Source: Sialis fuliginosa
Lineage: Eukaryota > Arthropoda > Insecta > Megaloptera > Sialidae
Reading direction: 5' to 3'
DNA: 64,000 nucleotides
NCBI GenBank assembly: GCA_961205875.1
Contig: OY540814.1
Coordinates: 28,154,151 to 28,218,150, forward strand
Shown: positions 20,168-33,205 of the stretch, piece by piece
How positions within the stretch are numbered: the first letter of the stretch is position 1
Layout of the letters: the number at the start of each line of letters is the position of its first letter
Made by a program: the position numbers and the translations under genes
The notes under the pieces: model-generated
Database searches by the model: none
What the model saw: only the letters and a program-made list of their open reading frames with translations
What the model was told of the DNA's origin: nothing

Positions 20168-21461
20168 TTACAGACAAGATATGTTTTGGGAAACACTGTA
20201 ATAGACTATTGAAGTGGTACAGTAAATTTCGCATAGACATGGCTAGTTGATATTCATTTTTCAAATAATTTTTATGTTGTTTTTCCTGACGTACCATTTA
20301 TATTACATTCGCGTCCTTCCTCTGAAATTAAAAACAACAACGTTGAATTCCTGAAGTAATAAAAATAAATTTTGAAACTGCCTATGCCAATTGGAGCATT
20401 AAGTAAAGTATTTTTTCCAGAGCAAATGTCTTGGCATTTCCTTATACGACGCTCCCCCAGCCAGCGTTGTTTATCAAATGTAATTCTTTAAATGTGTATT
20501 GAATAAAACCGTCGTTATATTTGTTTGTGATTATTGCTTTGTTTGCGAACTCTTTTTCCGATTTATCTAATATTCAGTGCACGATATTTATACTACAGAA
20601 AATTGGGAATGAAAAAATTAAAAAAAAGATGCTCGCTTTTGAGGGCAAAAAGTGTTCTCTAGTTAAAAAAAAAAACAGTAGCAAATATCTGACACCACGC
20701 GTTTACATATACATATATACAGGATGATTCAGGACTAGCGTGCCAAACTTTAATAGAAGATTGAGGAAATTATTTTTAGTAAAAAACTAGAGCCCTCCAA
20801 AAAAAAAACATATATTGAACCACCCTTATATCTCGAAAAGTAGTTTTCTGATTTCTTAAATGGCAACACCGTGCGATAGGTGCCTAACTTCATTGCATAT
20901 CGGCTGTATTGTTTTCCTTGATAAGTTAAATGTTAGTGTTTTTTTTTTCTGCAAATGTAAATATGTGATTTTTGATGTAATTTTGAGTGCTAAGGGTGTA
21001 GTTAGTACAAAGCGTTTTTAATTTATAGTTTGCAGCAGCAATTTATCAACAATTAACTGTCATGGATTGATTGGCGGCTTTGATAAGTTATATTTTTGTT
21101 AGATTTTTTTTCTCACTTTTCACACACTGTTGCCATAGCTGGAATTATGAAACTGAGAGACTGATTTGTTATAGTTTTTTGTTTTAATACTTACGATAAA
21201 TAATTGTTTGATAGTCTATAATTCATAAATATATGAATTATATATAATTATGTTTTGTTTACAGGTATATTTTAGTTAAGATTCTATTAAGGTCCAAATT
21301 AGCAACCCCGTGGTCCAATTTACAGTACCGGTTGGCTAAATTGAAAAAAAAGCTCTCATCTCATATTTTGTTGGAGTTTATGATAATTATGTTGATTAAT
21401 ACTTAATAGAAACAAAATCTATAAACTGCTGTTTCATTTTATAAAAAAATTATTTGTCTAA
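20168..21461. other. AT-rich DNA, no gene recognised
   Basis: A transposon-end-like TACAGGATGATTCAGG is near 20718. Otherwise nothing seen. Confidence 0.35.
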
Positions 21462-21967
21462 GGCGGCTATTACACTATCAAATAAATATGTCAAAGATCT
21501 TTGACAAAGATTTGATAATATTTCTTTGATAAAATACGAGATTTTGTTTTATTACACTACATAAAATATTTGATAATATTTTCTCAATATTATCTAGGGA
21601 TATTTTCTTCTTTTTTGGTGCATTTTGAATATCAGTGCGTAGATGTTCGTCAATTGACGCGATCAAGGTTTGAGTTTACAACCGTGTATTGTGGTTTTTA
21701 TAATCATTAAGAAGATTATCATATAATACTGGATTTTGTTGATATTCATATATTAATAATTATGTAACTGTAACTGTCAGTGATAACTTGGTAGTCGCCA
21801 TTTTGTTTTTGACGTCAAAAAACTTTGATCAAATATAAAAGACTGGCATTAACTATGATCATAGAAATATTATGAAGGTAAATATTATAAAAGTTGACTT
21901 ATTACACTGTCATATTTCTTTGATCAAAGAAATTTTATAATATTTCTTTGATAGTGTAATAGTCGCC
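21462..21967. mobile_element. PIF/Harbinger-type MITE, copy 2
   Basis: Same ends as the 19.7 kb copy, the right end with one change (AGTCGCC). Flanked by TAA at 21459-21461 and 21968-21970. 506 bp; over 90% similar to copy 1 by eye. Confidence 0.87.
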
Positions 21968-23391
21968 TAAACCAAAAACTAGTATACTAAATATCGTAAT
22001 TAAAAAAAAAATAAATAAATGGTCAAAATTACCCGACTTTCCCCTATCTAATAATACAGTTTTGAAGTCGACATCTATCTAGCTAGGCCCCGTGTCGCCT
22101 AGTCCGATGTATCGTCGTTACACGTTATAAACTTTGGGCGGTGTGTCAGTGTTTTTTGTTTTAGTAATGATTTAGGAGCATCGTAACATCCACAGTGGAA
22201 CCTTCAATAATAGCGAACGGAAAGCCACGGGAAAAAACTCGCGCGGCCTCGGTGCTTCCGCTAAAACCCCCTCCCGCCACCCGCTGTTTCACTTATTTGG
22301 CGTGAGAGACGTTTTTAGAAAATAAACTTTGGATTTGCATCGTTTGTCATGTATACTAGATGTTGTTGCTCTTTGTCCCTCTTTGTTCCTCTCTGTTGCT
22401 CTTTGTTCAGAATTTTAAAGTGCTTGATGATAGTGTTTCAATGGCACTGGCGTAACAGGATTTTTTTTTGGGAGGAGAGGGGGGGGGGGTAAAATTTAAA
22501 AAATAATATATTGCATGACTCTTACCACTTGCTTTAAAAATATTTCGAAAAATAAATATATTGAACAAATAATTAATTCTATTTGCAGAAGTTAGCACGA
22601 GGTTAAGTATTGTACTTTGAATATTATGTTCTCTTTAACTGACGTAAAAAAGGAGGTTCTTATTTCGACAATACAGGGTGTCTAAATACCAGGTAACAGT
22701 ATGGAGATCTCAGAAACTATAAGAGATAAGAGATTCGGTTAAATGAGAGAAAAGTTACCTTTAAGAGGGGACAGTTCAATGCTGTATTTATATTTCACAA
22801 AAATTTCAAAGCCTACTAGATATATTAGCGAAAAACCATTTTAGTCCGAATTTTTCCATCGTGAATATTTCTTAAGCGACTTGAAATTTAAAAAAAATGT
22901 TTCAAATTAATACTATTGTCTATTTAGAAATATTTTTTTAATTTTCAGAAATCTCGTAGTTTTTGAGATATGAAACTAACTTATGTTTTGAATCTGATCT
23001 TGCACGCCACTCAAAAAAAAGTAAAAAAAATTTTTAAGAAAAAAAATAAAATCGACTTAAAAAGACCTCCTTAAAGTTAAAAGTATATAAAAATTGCCAA
23101 TAAAACACTTTAAAAATAAATAAATAAATAAAACAGACCAAAATCAGTTAAATTTAATTATTATTATATACTTTTTAGTATTTTTAGGGTTTTTTTAAGT
23201 CGATTTTACTTTTTTCTTAAAAAGTTATTTTGTTCATTTTTAAATTTCAAGTTTTAAAAGAATTTCTCTATCAAGTTTTTTTATTTGAAATAAATATGAT
23301 TCTACCGAATCATCAATTGACATCAATAACGGTTGAAAGTTTCAAAGACAGGTTGCTTATAATTCTTATAAATAAATATATGGGGTATGTA
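21968..23391. other. Unassigned region with a GC-richer block
   Basis: 22050-22300 is GC-richer with CpG (CCCGTGTCGCCTAGTCCG, CGCGCGGCCTCGG) and no convincing open frame. 22350-22410 repeats TTGCTCTTTGTCC-like units. A single hAT-like end (CACTGGCGTAAC) and a poly-G tract lie near 22445-22490. Confidence 0.3.
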
Positions 23392-23783
23392 CAGTCGCCT
23401 GCAGAACTCGTCTGGCACCCTAAAGGCTAGAATCACTTACAACAGATTCCAAATTTAAAGACAAACATCATCGGTTATCTTTTTCTATCAAATTTAATAT
23501 ATTTAAATACTAAAATTCGGAATATCAAATATTATTGCCACAAAATTTACGTGTATACAATTTTCAATAGATTACATAATAATTGAATTGCTCAAATATA
23601 TATGAGTACCTATTATAAACGAAGAGTACTTCTTTATCTAGCAAATGAATTTCAAAATATCTGTCTTTGATTGATACATGGAGAAATGATTTAAATATTA
23701 TAATAATCAAATGGGAGGAGCCTACTAAGTTTGTGATAAACGAAAATGAATACAAACTGCAAGACCGTTAATGCAGGCGACTG
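23392..23783. mobile_element. Tc1/mariner-type MITE, copy 1
   Basis: Ends CAGTCGCCTGCA and TGCAGGCGACTG are perfect 12-bp inverted repeats flanked by TA on each side. 392 bp, non-coding. Second copy at 37959-38349. Confidence 0.8.
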
Positions 23784-24281
23784 TACCTATAACTGCAAAG
23801 TGCAAAATAGAATCAATATAGGGAACATACATATCTCACTCTATTCGTTGACCAAAAGAGGAAATAATCACCGTTCGTCACGTATCTTTCAGTAAAAGAG
23901 ACCGGGTTAGGGGGGGAGGGGGTCGGGGGTCGGTCGGTCGGTGCTGCGAAATCCTCTGCAATCAATCAACCTTTCTCAGAACCTTTAAAGGTATCGCGCG
24001 GCCCTTTCTCATTCGTATTATTTACATGTTTGAAGCTGCGATGCTTTTCAGAACTGTTAATGTCGATACGATTTTAGAAAATCATTTATAATGTCTTGTT
24101 TGTTTGGGTTTTAAGAAGTATTTTAAATATAAGTATAGACAAATATATGTATAGAATGTAAGAACCAAACTTTTGGGAAAATCCAAAATAAAATAATAAA
24201 TTTGGATTAAACTTGAAACTTTCTAAAAAAATTAAAACCGACTTAAAAAACCCTAAAAATGCTGTACATTGAATAATTTTT

Positions 24282-24737
24282 AACAAATAAGTTGAATAGT
24301 TAATATGTCAGCTTGGCGAGATCGAGGAGACTCCAGTTTTTTTTAAATATAGCTTACACTATTATCTTTAAGACTATCTAATGCCCGAAGACCTTCGTAA
24401 CCTCCTTCGGCTATTATTAAGAAATTTAAATTGAAAATTTAACAAATAAGTTGAATAGTTAATATGTCAGCTTGGCGCGATCGAAGAGACTCCAGTTTTT
24501 TTTTTTAAATATAGCTTACTCTATTATCTTTAAGACTATCTAATGCCCGAAGACCTTCGAGTGCGCCTTCGGCTATTATTAAGAAATTTAAATTGAAAAT
24601 TTAACAAATAAGTTGAATAGTTAATATGTCAGCTTGGCGCGATCGAGGAGACTCCAGTTTTTTTTTTAAATATAGCTTACTCTATTATCTTTAAGACTAT
24701 CTAATGCCCGAAGACCTTCGTAACCTCCTTCGGCTAG
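24282..24737. repeat. Minisatellite, period about 160 bp, 2.8 copies
   Basis: AACAAATAAGTTGAATAG begins units at 24282, 24441 and 24603. Each unit contains GTCAGCTTGGCG and ends near CTCCTTCGGCT. Related units are at 30312-30650. Confidence 0.88.
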
Positions 24738-24754
24738 GTTTAATTGCATTTGTT

Positions 24755-24930
24755 TCCAAGGCAACATGTATTGTAGACTTATTTATTATTATTTAAAATT
24801 CAAATTTTGAGGGTATTTTTCACCTTTCACCCCTTCTATGGCTGTCTAGGCACGTATAACAAAAAAAATACTGAAATACATTTTTCATTATTTGTATTGT
24901 AGAATATTTATGCTAAGTTTCAAATAAATC
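24755..24930 (-). repeat. 3' fragment of the ACTTCCATG repeat family
   Basis: AAATTCAAATTTTGAGGG and GGCTGTCTAGGCACGTA match the inverted 3' part of the family at 25.9, 28.6, 55.4 and 63.0 kb. Confidence 0.6.
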
Positions 24931-25139
24931 CGACCAAAAAAAAACTTTACACCCCTTTTTACACCCTTAGGGGTTGAATTTCGAAAAATCCTTTCTTTCA
25001 GATCATAATCACTTCAAGACGCTTCGATTGGCACCCCAACGAAGTCAATAGCATTTTTTATTTACGAGATTTCGTGAACGTAAAAAATGACACGCACATA
25101 CGAATGTACGTACATACACACACACATCTTTCTGAAAAT

Positions 25140-25870
25140 AGTGTAAATATACTATAGTGACCTTAAAACATACAATTATGTTAAGTTAATTATAGGTACA
25201 CTTTCAGGGTTTTTTTTTGTTGAAGTCGGTTATATTATTTTTTATATAGTTTTTATTTTATTTGATCGAATTTAGAAAAACGTAATTAGTTCGAATTATA
25301 GAAGTTGTACTGTACTTCTAAACTTCCAAAGCATTTTTAAAAGTCAAGGTACATCAAATTTCAACTTAATTTCTGAAAGTATCAGTAATAATTCAAAATC
25401 CATAAAACAAGCAAAATATGTTCTACTAATAAAGTTACTATACTTTGTTCAAATAACTTCCGAGTGTTAATATCATTGGGTAAAATTCTATGAACGAGAA
25501 GTGTAGAGGGTAGTATCAGAGTGGCGGGACTCCTTGAAGAGGGAATTACCCCCACTCCACTCCGGTCTCCCCCCCACTACGCCTTTATGTGAAGTGTTGC
25601 TGATCCAGCAGATTTGCCCCATCTCGCGTATGGACACGCGTTACCTTGACAGCTGATAGGTGAGTGAAGCCTTTTATATATAGTAACAGAGATGAATTAT
25701 GTTATATGATTGTTATTCAATATGGCGCGCCCACTATTGTGTCTTGAGAGGGGGGGGGGATTGTTATTGAAAGGAAGAGTGTGGCAAAGGTTTGTGAGTT
25801 AATGTACATAGATTTTTTTTATGGTATAATTTAGAATACATGATATTATGTGATTGCTTCCTCCAAGGAT
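25140..25870. other. Unassigned region, GC-richer at 25500-25760
   Basis: No gene. The GC-richer part has a C-rich run near 25570 and a poly-G run near 25750. Confidence 0.3.
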
Positions 25871-26404
25871 TTTTACTTCCATGTTCCGAAGGAAAAGGAA
25901 GTATTGTAATACCATCGAAAAATCGTGTTCGAGATAATGACAGATTCTGATTGTACTAACTTCAAAACTTAAAGAAAAGTTAATTTCCGCATGGCGGCTG
26001 TGCGTATGTCTGGATGTAGAATTTTTTTTCGTTCTCGATAACTACTGTAAAAATGCACCGATCTGAATTATTTTTGGGGAAAATGTTTGTCTCAGTGAGT
26101 ACTCCAGACATATTGATTTTGGTGCTAATCGGATAAGGGGTTTTGGAAATATTCGAAATTTTGTAACTTTTTTCGTCTAAAAAGTGAACATTGCGAGTAT
26201 TATCTTACTAATTTTGATAAGATTAGGTACATTTACACGGACATTTATTATTTGTACGTGCCTAAACAGCCATTGAAGGGGTGAAAAACACCCTCAAAAT
26301 TTGAATTTTAAATACTAATTAATATGTCATTAATTCATGTTACCTTGGAAATGTAACTAAATTCAAATTGTCAAATTAGTTATTCTACGAATGTGTATTA
26401 TGAT
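25871..26404 (+). repeat. ACTTCCATG repeat family, copy
   Basis: Starts TTTTACTTCCATGTTCCGAA and a hairpin with GGAAGT. It then reads GTAATACCATCGAAAAATCG and GATAATGACAGATTCTGA, and closes with GCCTAAACAGCC and TTCTACGAATGTG. About 530 bp, non-coding, class unknown. Confidence 0.75.
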
Positions 26405-27143
26405 TATGTTTTTGACATTAGGACATTAGATTATTTTTGACTCAGACATCTTTAAATAACTATACAATAAATAATGTATAATTGAAGATTACATTTTATA
26501 ATATGTAAGGAGTATTTATTTAAATATTAAATAGACCACCCCATTCGTCATGAAGTATGCAAAAATAAACATCGAAATAGTATATTTTATTTTTGATTTT
26601 AATAACCAATAAATACATATTTAAGTACTTGATATCATATTACATTTACAGTAGACATTAACAATCAATAAAAAAACAAGATAAATATGTCTATATTATA
26701 ATTGTGCTATGCCAATAATAATAAACAATATTTAATGTTAGAGAGAATAGAGATGCGCGTATGCGTTATTTAAGTAATTTATTATAATACAAAAATAAAT
26801 TATAAATTCAATGTTCGCGGATATGTAAGAGCTATGTTTTGTAAATATATCTATATCATCACTGCTAGAAATAAATCAAAATAAATTGTCTTGCTAATGA
26901 GCTTGTTTGACTTATAAATTTGATAAATATTCCGTGAGATACGTTGCCTCAGATACAGTCTTCAGTAAATCTTATAGAGAAATTGTTGTGTTGTGTTGTT
27001 CCACTCGAGATAAATATATTAACGCTCTACTTAAATTTCCTTACTTATTATTAGTTCAATTAATTTATAACTACTAGCGACCAGTCCGCGGTTTCACCCG
27101 TGTTTTATTAGTTTTACAAAAAATTAACTCGCATAAGATGATG
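26405..27143. other. AT-rich DNA, no feature recognised
   Basis: Nothing beyond a short motif CCGCGGTTTCACCCGTG near 27088 of a type common in insect interspersed repeats. Confidence 0.3.
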
Positions 27144-27497
27144 TTAAAAAAAACATCTACCAAGTAAATGCACAGTGCTTCCTCGTGCGAAATTCACCAA
27201 AGGTAGTTAATTATTGAATAATTTAAATAAAAACCGATAATGTTGAGATAAATTGGTTAACCATTTAATTTTTATACAATAAAAATAAAAAATATTAGTT
27301 CGAAATTTTTCTCAAGACACACCTGATTATTTTTTCGTATATTTTTAATTTTTTGACATGTCAATTCAGAAAAACAAAACACGAATTTTTAAAATAAATT
27401 GAGATAAATCTTTGTAAGGGAATATTTTACAACAAACGTTGTAGACCCATATTATAGGAAATTTAATGCTCTACAAAAAAGATTCTATAAAATTTTT
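27144..27497 (-). repeat. GCTTCCTCG repeat family, 3' part
   Basis: Inverted copy: AACATCTACCAAGTAAATGC and GCTTCCTCGTGC at the left are the inverse of the family's 3' end. The 5' third is missing. Confidence 0.75.
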
Positions 27498-28598
27498 GAA
27501 TTTGACGCTAAAACGCTCGTAGGTGTCATGGCGCATGAAAGATATGTGTTTACAGAAAACATTGTAATTTTTTTATGGTAAAATATTAAAAAATAAGTGG
27601 GATACAGCAAATTTGGAAGGGGTTCAAAAAAAAGTGTTTTGCCGTGATCACTGCTGCTTGTCACTAGATCATCTGAAATAAAAAAAACATAAGGGATCAT
27701 TAGCTAATGACATAATGCTCCGGATGAACGAAGGGATTCGAAAAATTTTGAATTTTCACAAATTATTGAAAGTCAAAGTTCTTTATTCGACTAAAATTTC
27801 ACTCGCATTTTCGGCTATAAAAAAATAATAATCGTCCAAAAAAAATCCTTCGTTCATCCGGAGGACAATTATGTATAAAATAAGTGAGAAAAATTTCAAA
27901 CCAATCGGCAAAGCCGTTCTCAAGTTACAGTGATCACCGACGTCGAAAACATGGTTTCGAGGAAAACGCGTTTAAAGTTTTGAGTACGAATTGCATGCAG
28001 ATAAAAAAAATGTATTTTGGAACTTACACTGAATCGTCTATGGACAGGACATTTGTCTGAAATTTTCAGAGAATACTTTTGAAATATTCTACTTTGAGAA
28101 AATTAAAAAAAAATTGATTTTTTCAAAATTCTAACTGGGTCTGCCCCCTTAAAGACTGTGATCAACATTCTTAAAGAAGATATGATCAATGTTAATCATA
28201 TACATTTTAGTTTCAATAGATTATAATTAAAAGCTGATATTGTACAAATAAAGGGTAATAAAGAGGTTTTAATAGTGCTTACGGGGGAAGTGCGGGGGTG
28301 GACTGCCCTGATTCAGCGTGACTTGGGCGACCCTATCAAGAGGTAGCCGCGCACCTCGCTAGGTGCACCGGATTGAAATAGCTGGCGCAGCGATTCTATT
28401 CTGTGTTAACTTTGAAGGTACGACCGGTGACGACGAGTATCTTTTTGTGTGGAATCATGAACTGTATAAGAGGACTGGAGTATTTTGGGGGAAAATATAA
28501 CAAAGCTCTATAAAAATGTGTATTTTTAAACACTTAAAACAAACAATAAAAAAGTTAAATGATATTTGTAGATCAGACTTTTTTCTCTAATTTGCCTT
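27498..28598. other. Unassigned region with a GC-richer block at 28280-28440
   Basis: No coding region seen. The GC-richer block carries the inverted CACCT motif listed separately. Confidence 0.3.
28351..28366. promoter_or_regulatory. Inverted CACCT/AGGTG site
   Basis: GCACCTCGCTAGGTGC is a 6-bp inverted repeat with a 4-bp spacer. CACCT is the half-site of ZEB-family zinc fingers, which bind paired sites. It lies in a GC-richer block. Function is inference. Confidence 0.25.
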
Positions 28599-29103
28599 TT
28601 TACTTCCATGTTCTGAAAGAAATGGAAGTATTGTAATACCATTGAAAAATCGTGTCCGAGATAATGACAGATTCTGAATGTGCTAACTTCAAAACTTAAA
28701 GAAAAGTTAATTTCCGTATGGCGTGTGTCTGGATGTAGAATTTTCTTTTGTTCACGATAACTACTGTGAAAATGCACCGATCTGAATTATTTTTGGGTAA
28801 AATGTTTGTCTCAGTGAGTACTACAGACCTATTTATTTTGGTGCTAATCGGATTAGGAGTTTTGGAAATATTCGAAAAATTGTAACTTTTTTCGTCTAAA
28901 TCTAAAAAGTGAACATTGCCAGTATTATCTCACTATTTTTGATAAGACTTGGTACATTTGTAGTTCAATTGAACCTAAGGGACATTTATTATTTGTACGT
29001 GCCTAAACAGCCACTGAAAGGGTGAAAAACTCATGTTGCCTTGGAAACAAATGCAACTAAATTCAAATTGTCAAATTAGTTGTTCTACGAATGTGAATTA
29101 TGT
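28599..29103 (+). repeat. ACTTCCATG repeat family, copy
   Basis: Same order of motifs as 25871-26404, with a small deletion before the 3' end. The 5' hairpin ACTTCCATG...ATGGAAGT is intact. Confidence 0.78.
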
Positions 29104-29568
29104 TTGGAAAAAATGGTAAAATATTCAAAATAAGTTTTTTTTTGTTAATTGAATATCCAAAACGAATTCTAAAATTGAGAATATCAATTGTCCTTTTAAC
29201 ATATTCAATGTCCCGCATTTTAAACTCACGTTATGACAAAATATGGGTAATCTCGTACATGAGCGAGATAGTTTTATACATACAGATATTCTCCTCTTTG
29301 TTCGACATTGATCTAGTTATCTTTTAATGGCGGTGTGTAACATACGCTGCAGTTTGTATTAGGTGTAACTTGCAGATGCAGTATAAAGATAAAATCAATC
29401 GATTTTATAGAATGCCACTTACCTAAATGGCTATTAATGCCAATATTGAAATTACCTTTGTATCTCATAAATTTCAATCTATTTAACATGTATTGAGTGG
29501 GCATACAGTTTTATATTACTATGTAGTTAATGATGTATGCATTATACATATATTATTAACTATTTACT

Positions 29569-29903
29569 CAGTGGCGTAGATAGCTTTTTGCGATGGGGGG
29601 TGTTATGACCAGGCCCTGGGGCAAGTGGTGGCTGTAAAATATGGAAAATAAAAAAATTATTAATGTAATTTTAAACTGAATTACTATTCTTTTTTTTTTT
29701 TTGATCATATAAACTGTATTCACTGTACTTCTTATTACTAAAGAAAAAGGTCATTCAAAATTTAAAAAAAACTGAAGACCTTTTTTTTCCTATTTACTTC
29801 TACTATTTTCTTCATACTTGGGAAATTTAAAAAAATTTCTTTGAATTTTCTTATGGGGGGTGATTGATCATCTTAATCCCCCCCCCCCCTATCTACGCCA
29901 CTG
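29569..29903. mobile_element. hAT-type MITE with perfect 8-bp target duplication
   Basis: Ends CAGTGGCGTAGATAG and CTATCTACGCCACTG, flanked by TATTTACT at 29561-29568 and 29904-29911. 335 bp with poly-G/poly-C near the two ends. Confidence 0.9.
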
Positions 29904-30311
29904 TATTTACTTAAGTACCTATTATGTACCTATATACATAGTTTATATATATGTATATTAGAGTAATAAATAAAAATCCAATAGATAGCTTATATAATCA
30001 ATTTTATATTATAATTTAACCCCCCTTCCCCATCCCTAAACTCTTAACATAAATGTATTAGCATAAAAAATGTAAAGCTAATATTCATAAGATTTTATAC
30101 ATATATAGCCGATCTTCAATATTTCTCTCCCTTTCACAAATGAAGTTGTTCTTATTAGATCCGGTGAGAAAAATCCTACATAAGTGCAGGAGTTTTAGGG
30201 GAAAAAAAAATTTCGTTATTTACAACTGTTACTACAAATATTTATTTCTGTTATGATCCGTTTCAAAATTTAATCAAAAAATTCAAAAGTACAAAAAAAT
30301 CCGTTTCTGGT

Positions 30312-30650
30312 CAAAGAAGTAAATTGAATAGTTAATATCTCAGCTTGGCGCGATCCTACAATTTTTTTTAAATGTAGCTTACACTATTATCTTTAAGAGT
30401 ATCACACACTTAAAGACCCTCGCGACCTCCTTCCCTTTTTAAAAACAAATTAATACTCATAAGCTAACAAAGAAGTAAATTGAATAGTTAATATCTCAGC
30501 TTGGCGCGATCCTACAGACTCAATTTTTTTTAAATGTAGCTTACGCTATTATCTTTAAGAGTATCACGCACTTAAAGACCCTCGCGACCTCCTTCCCTTT
30601 TTAAAAACAAATTAAAACTCATAAACTAACAAAGAAGTAAATTGAATTCT
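30312..30650. repeat. Minisatellite related to the 24.3 kb array
   Basis: Units start CAAAGAAGTAAATTGAATAG at 30312, 30468 and 30630 (period 156-162 bp). The core TCAGCTTGGCGCGATC is shared with 24282-24737. Confidence 0.85.
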
Positions 30651-32814
30651 TAGACCAACAGACACACAGACTTGACTAGAATAGTCAGAATGGATTCAAG
30701 GAAGGTCAAATTGGATGTTTTCATAAAAATCTTGATTTCGAAAAAATCTATTATATAAGAAAATAATAAATAATAAACCTGTAAATTTATATCCACTGTC
30801 AAGAACTAACCGCTGACATTTCGAATAACCCAAGATCAGTGAGTTTATTATCTTTGTCCAAGTTTTTACCGTATATATAGAAAAAGAGTAAAAACACTTC
30901 CGTCGATGCGGTCAAAGTAGTTCAGTGAAAACTTAATTTGTTACCGAGACCGAGTTAGAGACCGTATAGGTGGTGGACTGTGCCCAGTGTTAAACGAATG
31001 GGGACCCCTCTCGCCCGGTGTAGTTCACCTTTGGCCCGGCGGTCGCGCTGCGGTCGGGCCAAGTGGCTCGGAAAATGCGTCCAGCCACAAGCGAGAAAGG
31101 CAGATAAATGGCTAAATTAAATTAGTTTTTAGTTGGCTACAACTTTACAACTGGGTTGGATGCACTGCCTAATGTCTCCGTCCTTACCCCCCCCCCTGCC
31201 CCCACTACTCCCCTCCTTTTATGTTCCGGTGTTTACAGGGAACATTCTTACAGAAGTAATTAGAAAAAGTTGCGGCGCTTATTTTTGACGTTTTAATGCG
31301 TTTTCGTGTACATATATTCTTTTCTATAAACTTTTCATATTTGATATTTGTAACTTAAAGCTTTTATGGTAGGGTAAAATTACTCAATTGTTTTTTAATA
31401 TAGCATAATAAAGATACAATTTTTTTTGTTGTTGTTAACGCTGATCTTGTAAATTACTGAACCGATCTGGATGAAACTTTCACCAACGTGTTCCTTATGA
31501 TCTTTTGAGTAATCTCACGCTATCGTGTTTGCGGAGTGAGCAGTAATTTAATATTAATTATTAAATACTTTTTCTCTGTATACCAAACACCTGAAATGAC
31601 GAATTTGTTCCCTAAATTGTTCTATGGTTGATACATTATATCTTAAAAAATACTAAAAATGTCGAATTTGGTCGAATTAATGAATTTATTTACCTAACTA
31701 TTTACATTGTTTTTATCCAACGTTAAAAATGTTGTATTGAAAAAAAGTCATAAAGACAAAGTTTGAAATAATTCTAATTATTAATATTGATTTTTTTCAA
31801 AAAAAAATAAAAAATATTGTACATGTTTATAGATAATAAACATAATATATATTTCTTGTGATTTTCTAAAAATTTTGAGTTTTTTTCATTCAATTCTTTG
31901 TAGATTTTTTTAGTTTAATATATTTTTATAAATACATTTTGTCTACTATACAGATATTTTTTAATAGATATTTATGTTGTATTTTTACTTATTTATTTGT
32001 TTAATTTTTTTTAGCTTCTAAAATCTATCTAGAATCGACCATAACATGTTTTCCTCGAAAATTTCAGATTTGACACTTTTTACTAATACGTTGATTTCAC
32101 TAATTTATTGATTAAATCGAAAAAAAATGTATTATTGTAAAAAACACTATTTTGATTAAAAAAACTATTTGCCAACTTTTTTACAGAAAAAAAATCAACT
32201 ATATAGTAACTATTTCATTTAAAATAACAACTATTTTTCCAATCTCTCTATTTATTACTCAGTTTTACCTAAATGAAATTGACTGAAAAATGTAAATATG
32301 ATCGCACATAATCTTTGGAATCATTGCTATTTATATAAAACATAATAAAACTGGTAATTTAAAACGATATCTACAAATATTTGCGAAAACATCGAGTGCA
32401 GGGATATTCAAGGTCGCATTTTGCACCGGGACGTTTAGTTGAACCCCTCTCTTGTACAGGGGTTGTTGGGATTATTTCACAGCGCACAGGGGTTTATTTG
32501 TAAAAGAGCAACTGTTCACCTTCGTTCTAGTATTAAAACGGTATTAACTTGAATTATTATGTTAATGCATTGTCATCTACCCATTTGTCACTGATTTTCA
32601 TTGTGAATTATTTGACGGTGAATTGGTGCAGAATTTTTTATGTTTTTCGATAGAATTTTTGGTGATTGTTGTTAAATTTATTTTGTAGAGTTTTTTGATT
32701 GTTTATTAATTTAATTTAACGTAAAATTTTAATACCATTGGTGAAAACCGCATTAAAATCGGGTCAGTAGTTTATCTAGAACATGTAGAAAATATGAAAA
32801 ATAATGAAAAATAG
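30651..32814. other. Unassigned region, GC-richer at 30900-31230
   Basis: No coding region seen. The GC-richer part has CCCGGCGGTCGCGCTGCGG near 31036 and a C-rich run near 31188. The rest is AT-rich. Confidence 0.3.
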
Positions 32815-33205
32815 TTTTTTTTTGTATTTGAGTTGATTTTTTTATGGCGAATTTAAATTTGATGCATTGAATTTTACTAAAAAATAGAGGGTTTTCGATT
32901 TAGTTAAAACCGTGGGTCCGTATCTTAAATCGTTCTCGAGATATGGGCTCTCAAAGTTTTAGATTTTTCAAAATTTTGAAAAAAAAAATGGCCGTAACTT
33001 TTGAACGGGTGATCGGATTTGATTTTAGTTGACGGATTTGAAACCAGCGTGTCAAAATCTATATAATGACACGTATAATACTTGAAAATTCCTACAATAA
33101 ACATACTTCTAACTAAATAGAAAACACTCAATGTTTTAGTAAAATTTCATGCATCAAATTAAAATTCGTCATAAAAAAATCAACTCAAATACAAAAAAAC
33201 AACGA
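32815..33205. repeat. Diverged short relative of the foldback family
   Basis: The outer parts (TTTGTATTTGAGTTGATTTT and AAATCAACTCAAATACAAA) are inverted. The inner part keeps TTCTCGAGATAT and GTTGACGGATTTG, as in the large foldbacks at 3.8, 42.4 and 61.6 kb, but only one inner arm is present. Confidence 0.65.

Noticed and set aside
24282..24737. CRISPR-like regular repeats
   Set aside because: Units are contiguous 160-bp tandem repeats without spacers, in a eukaryotic genome.
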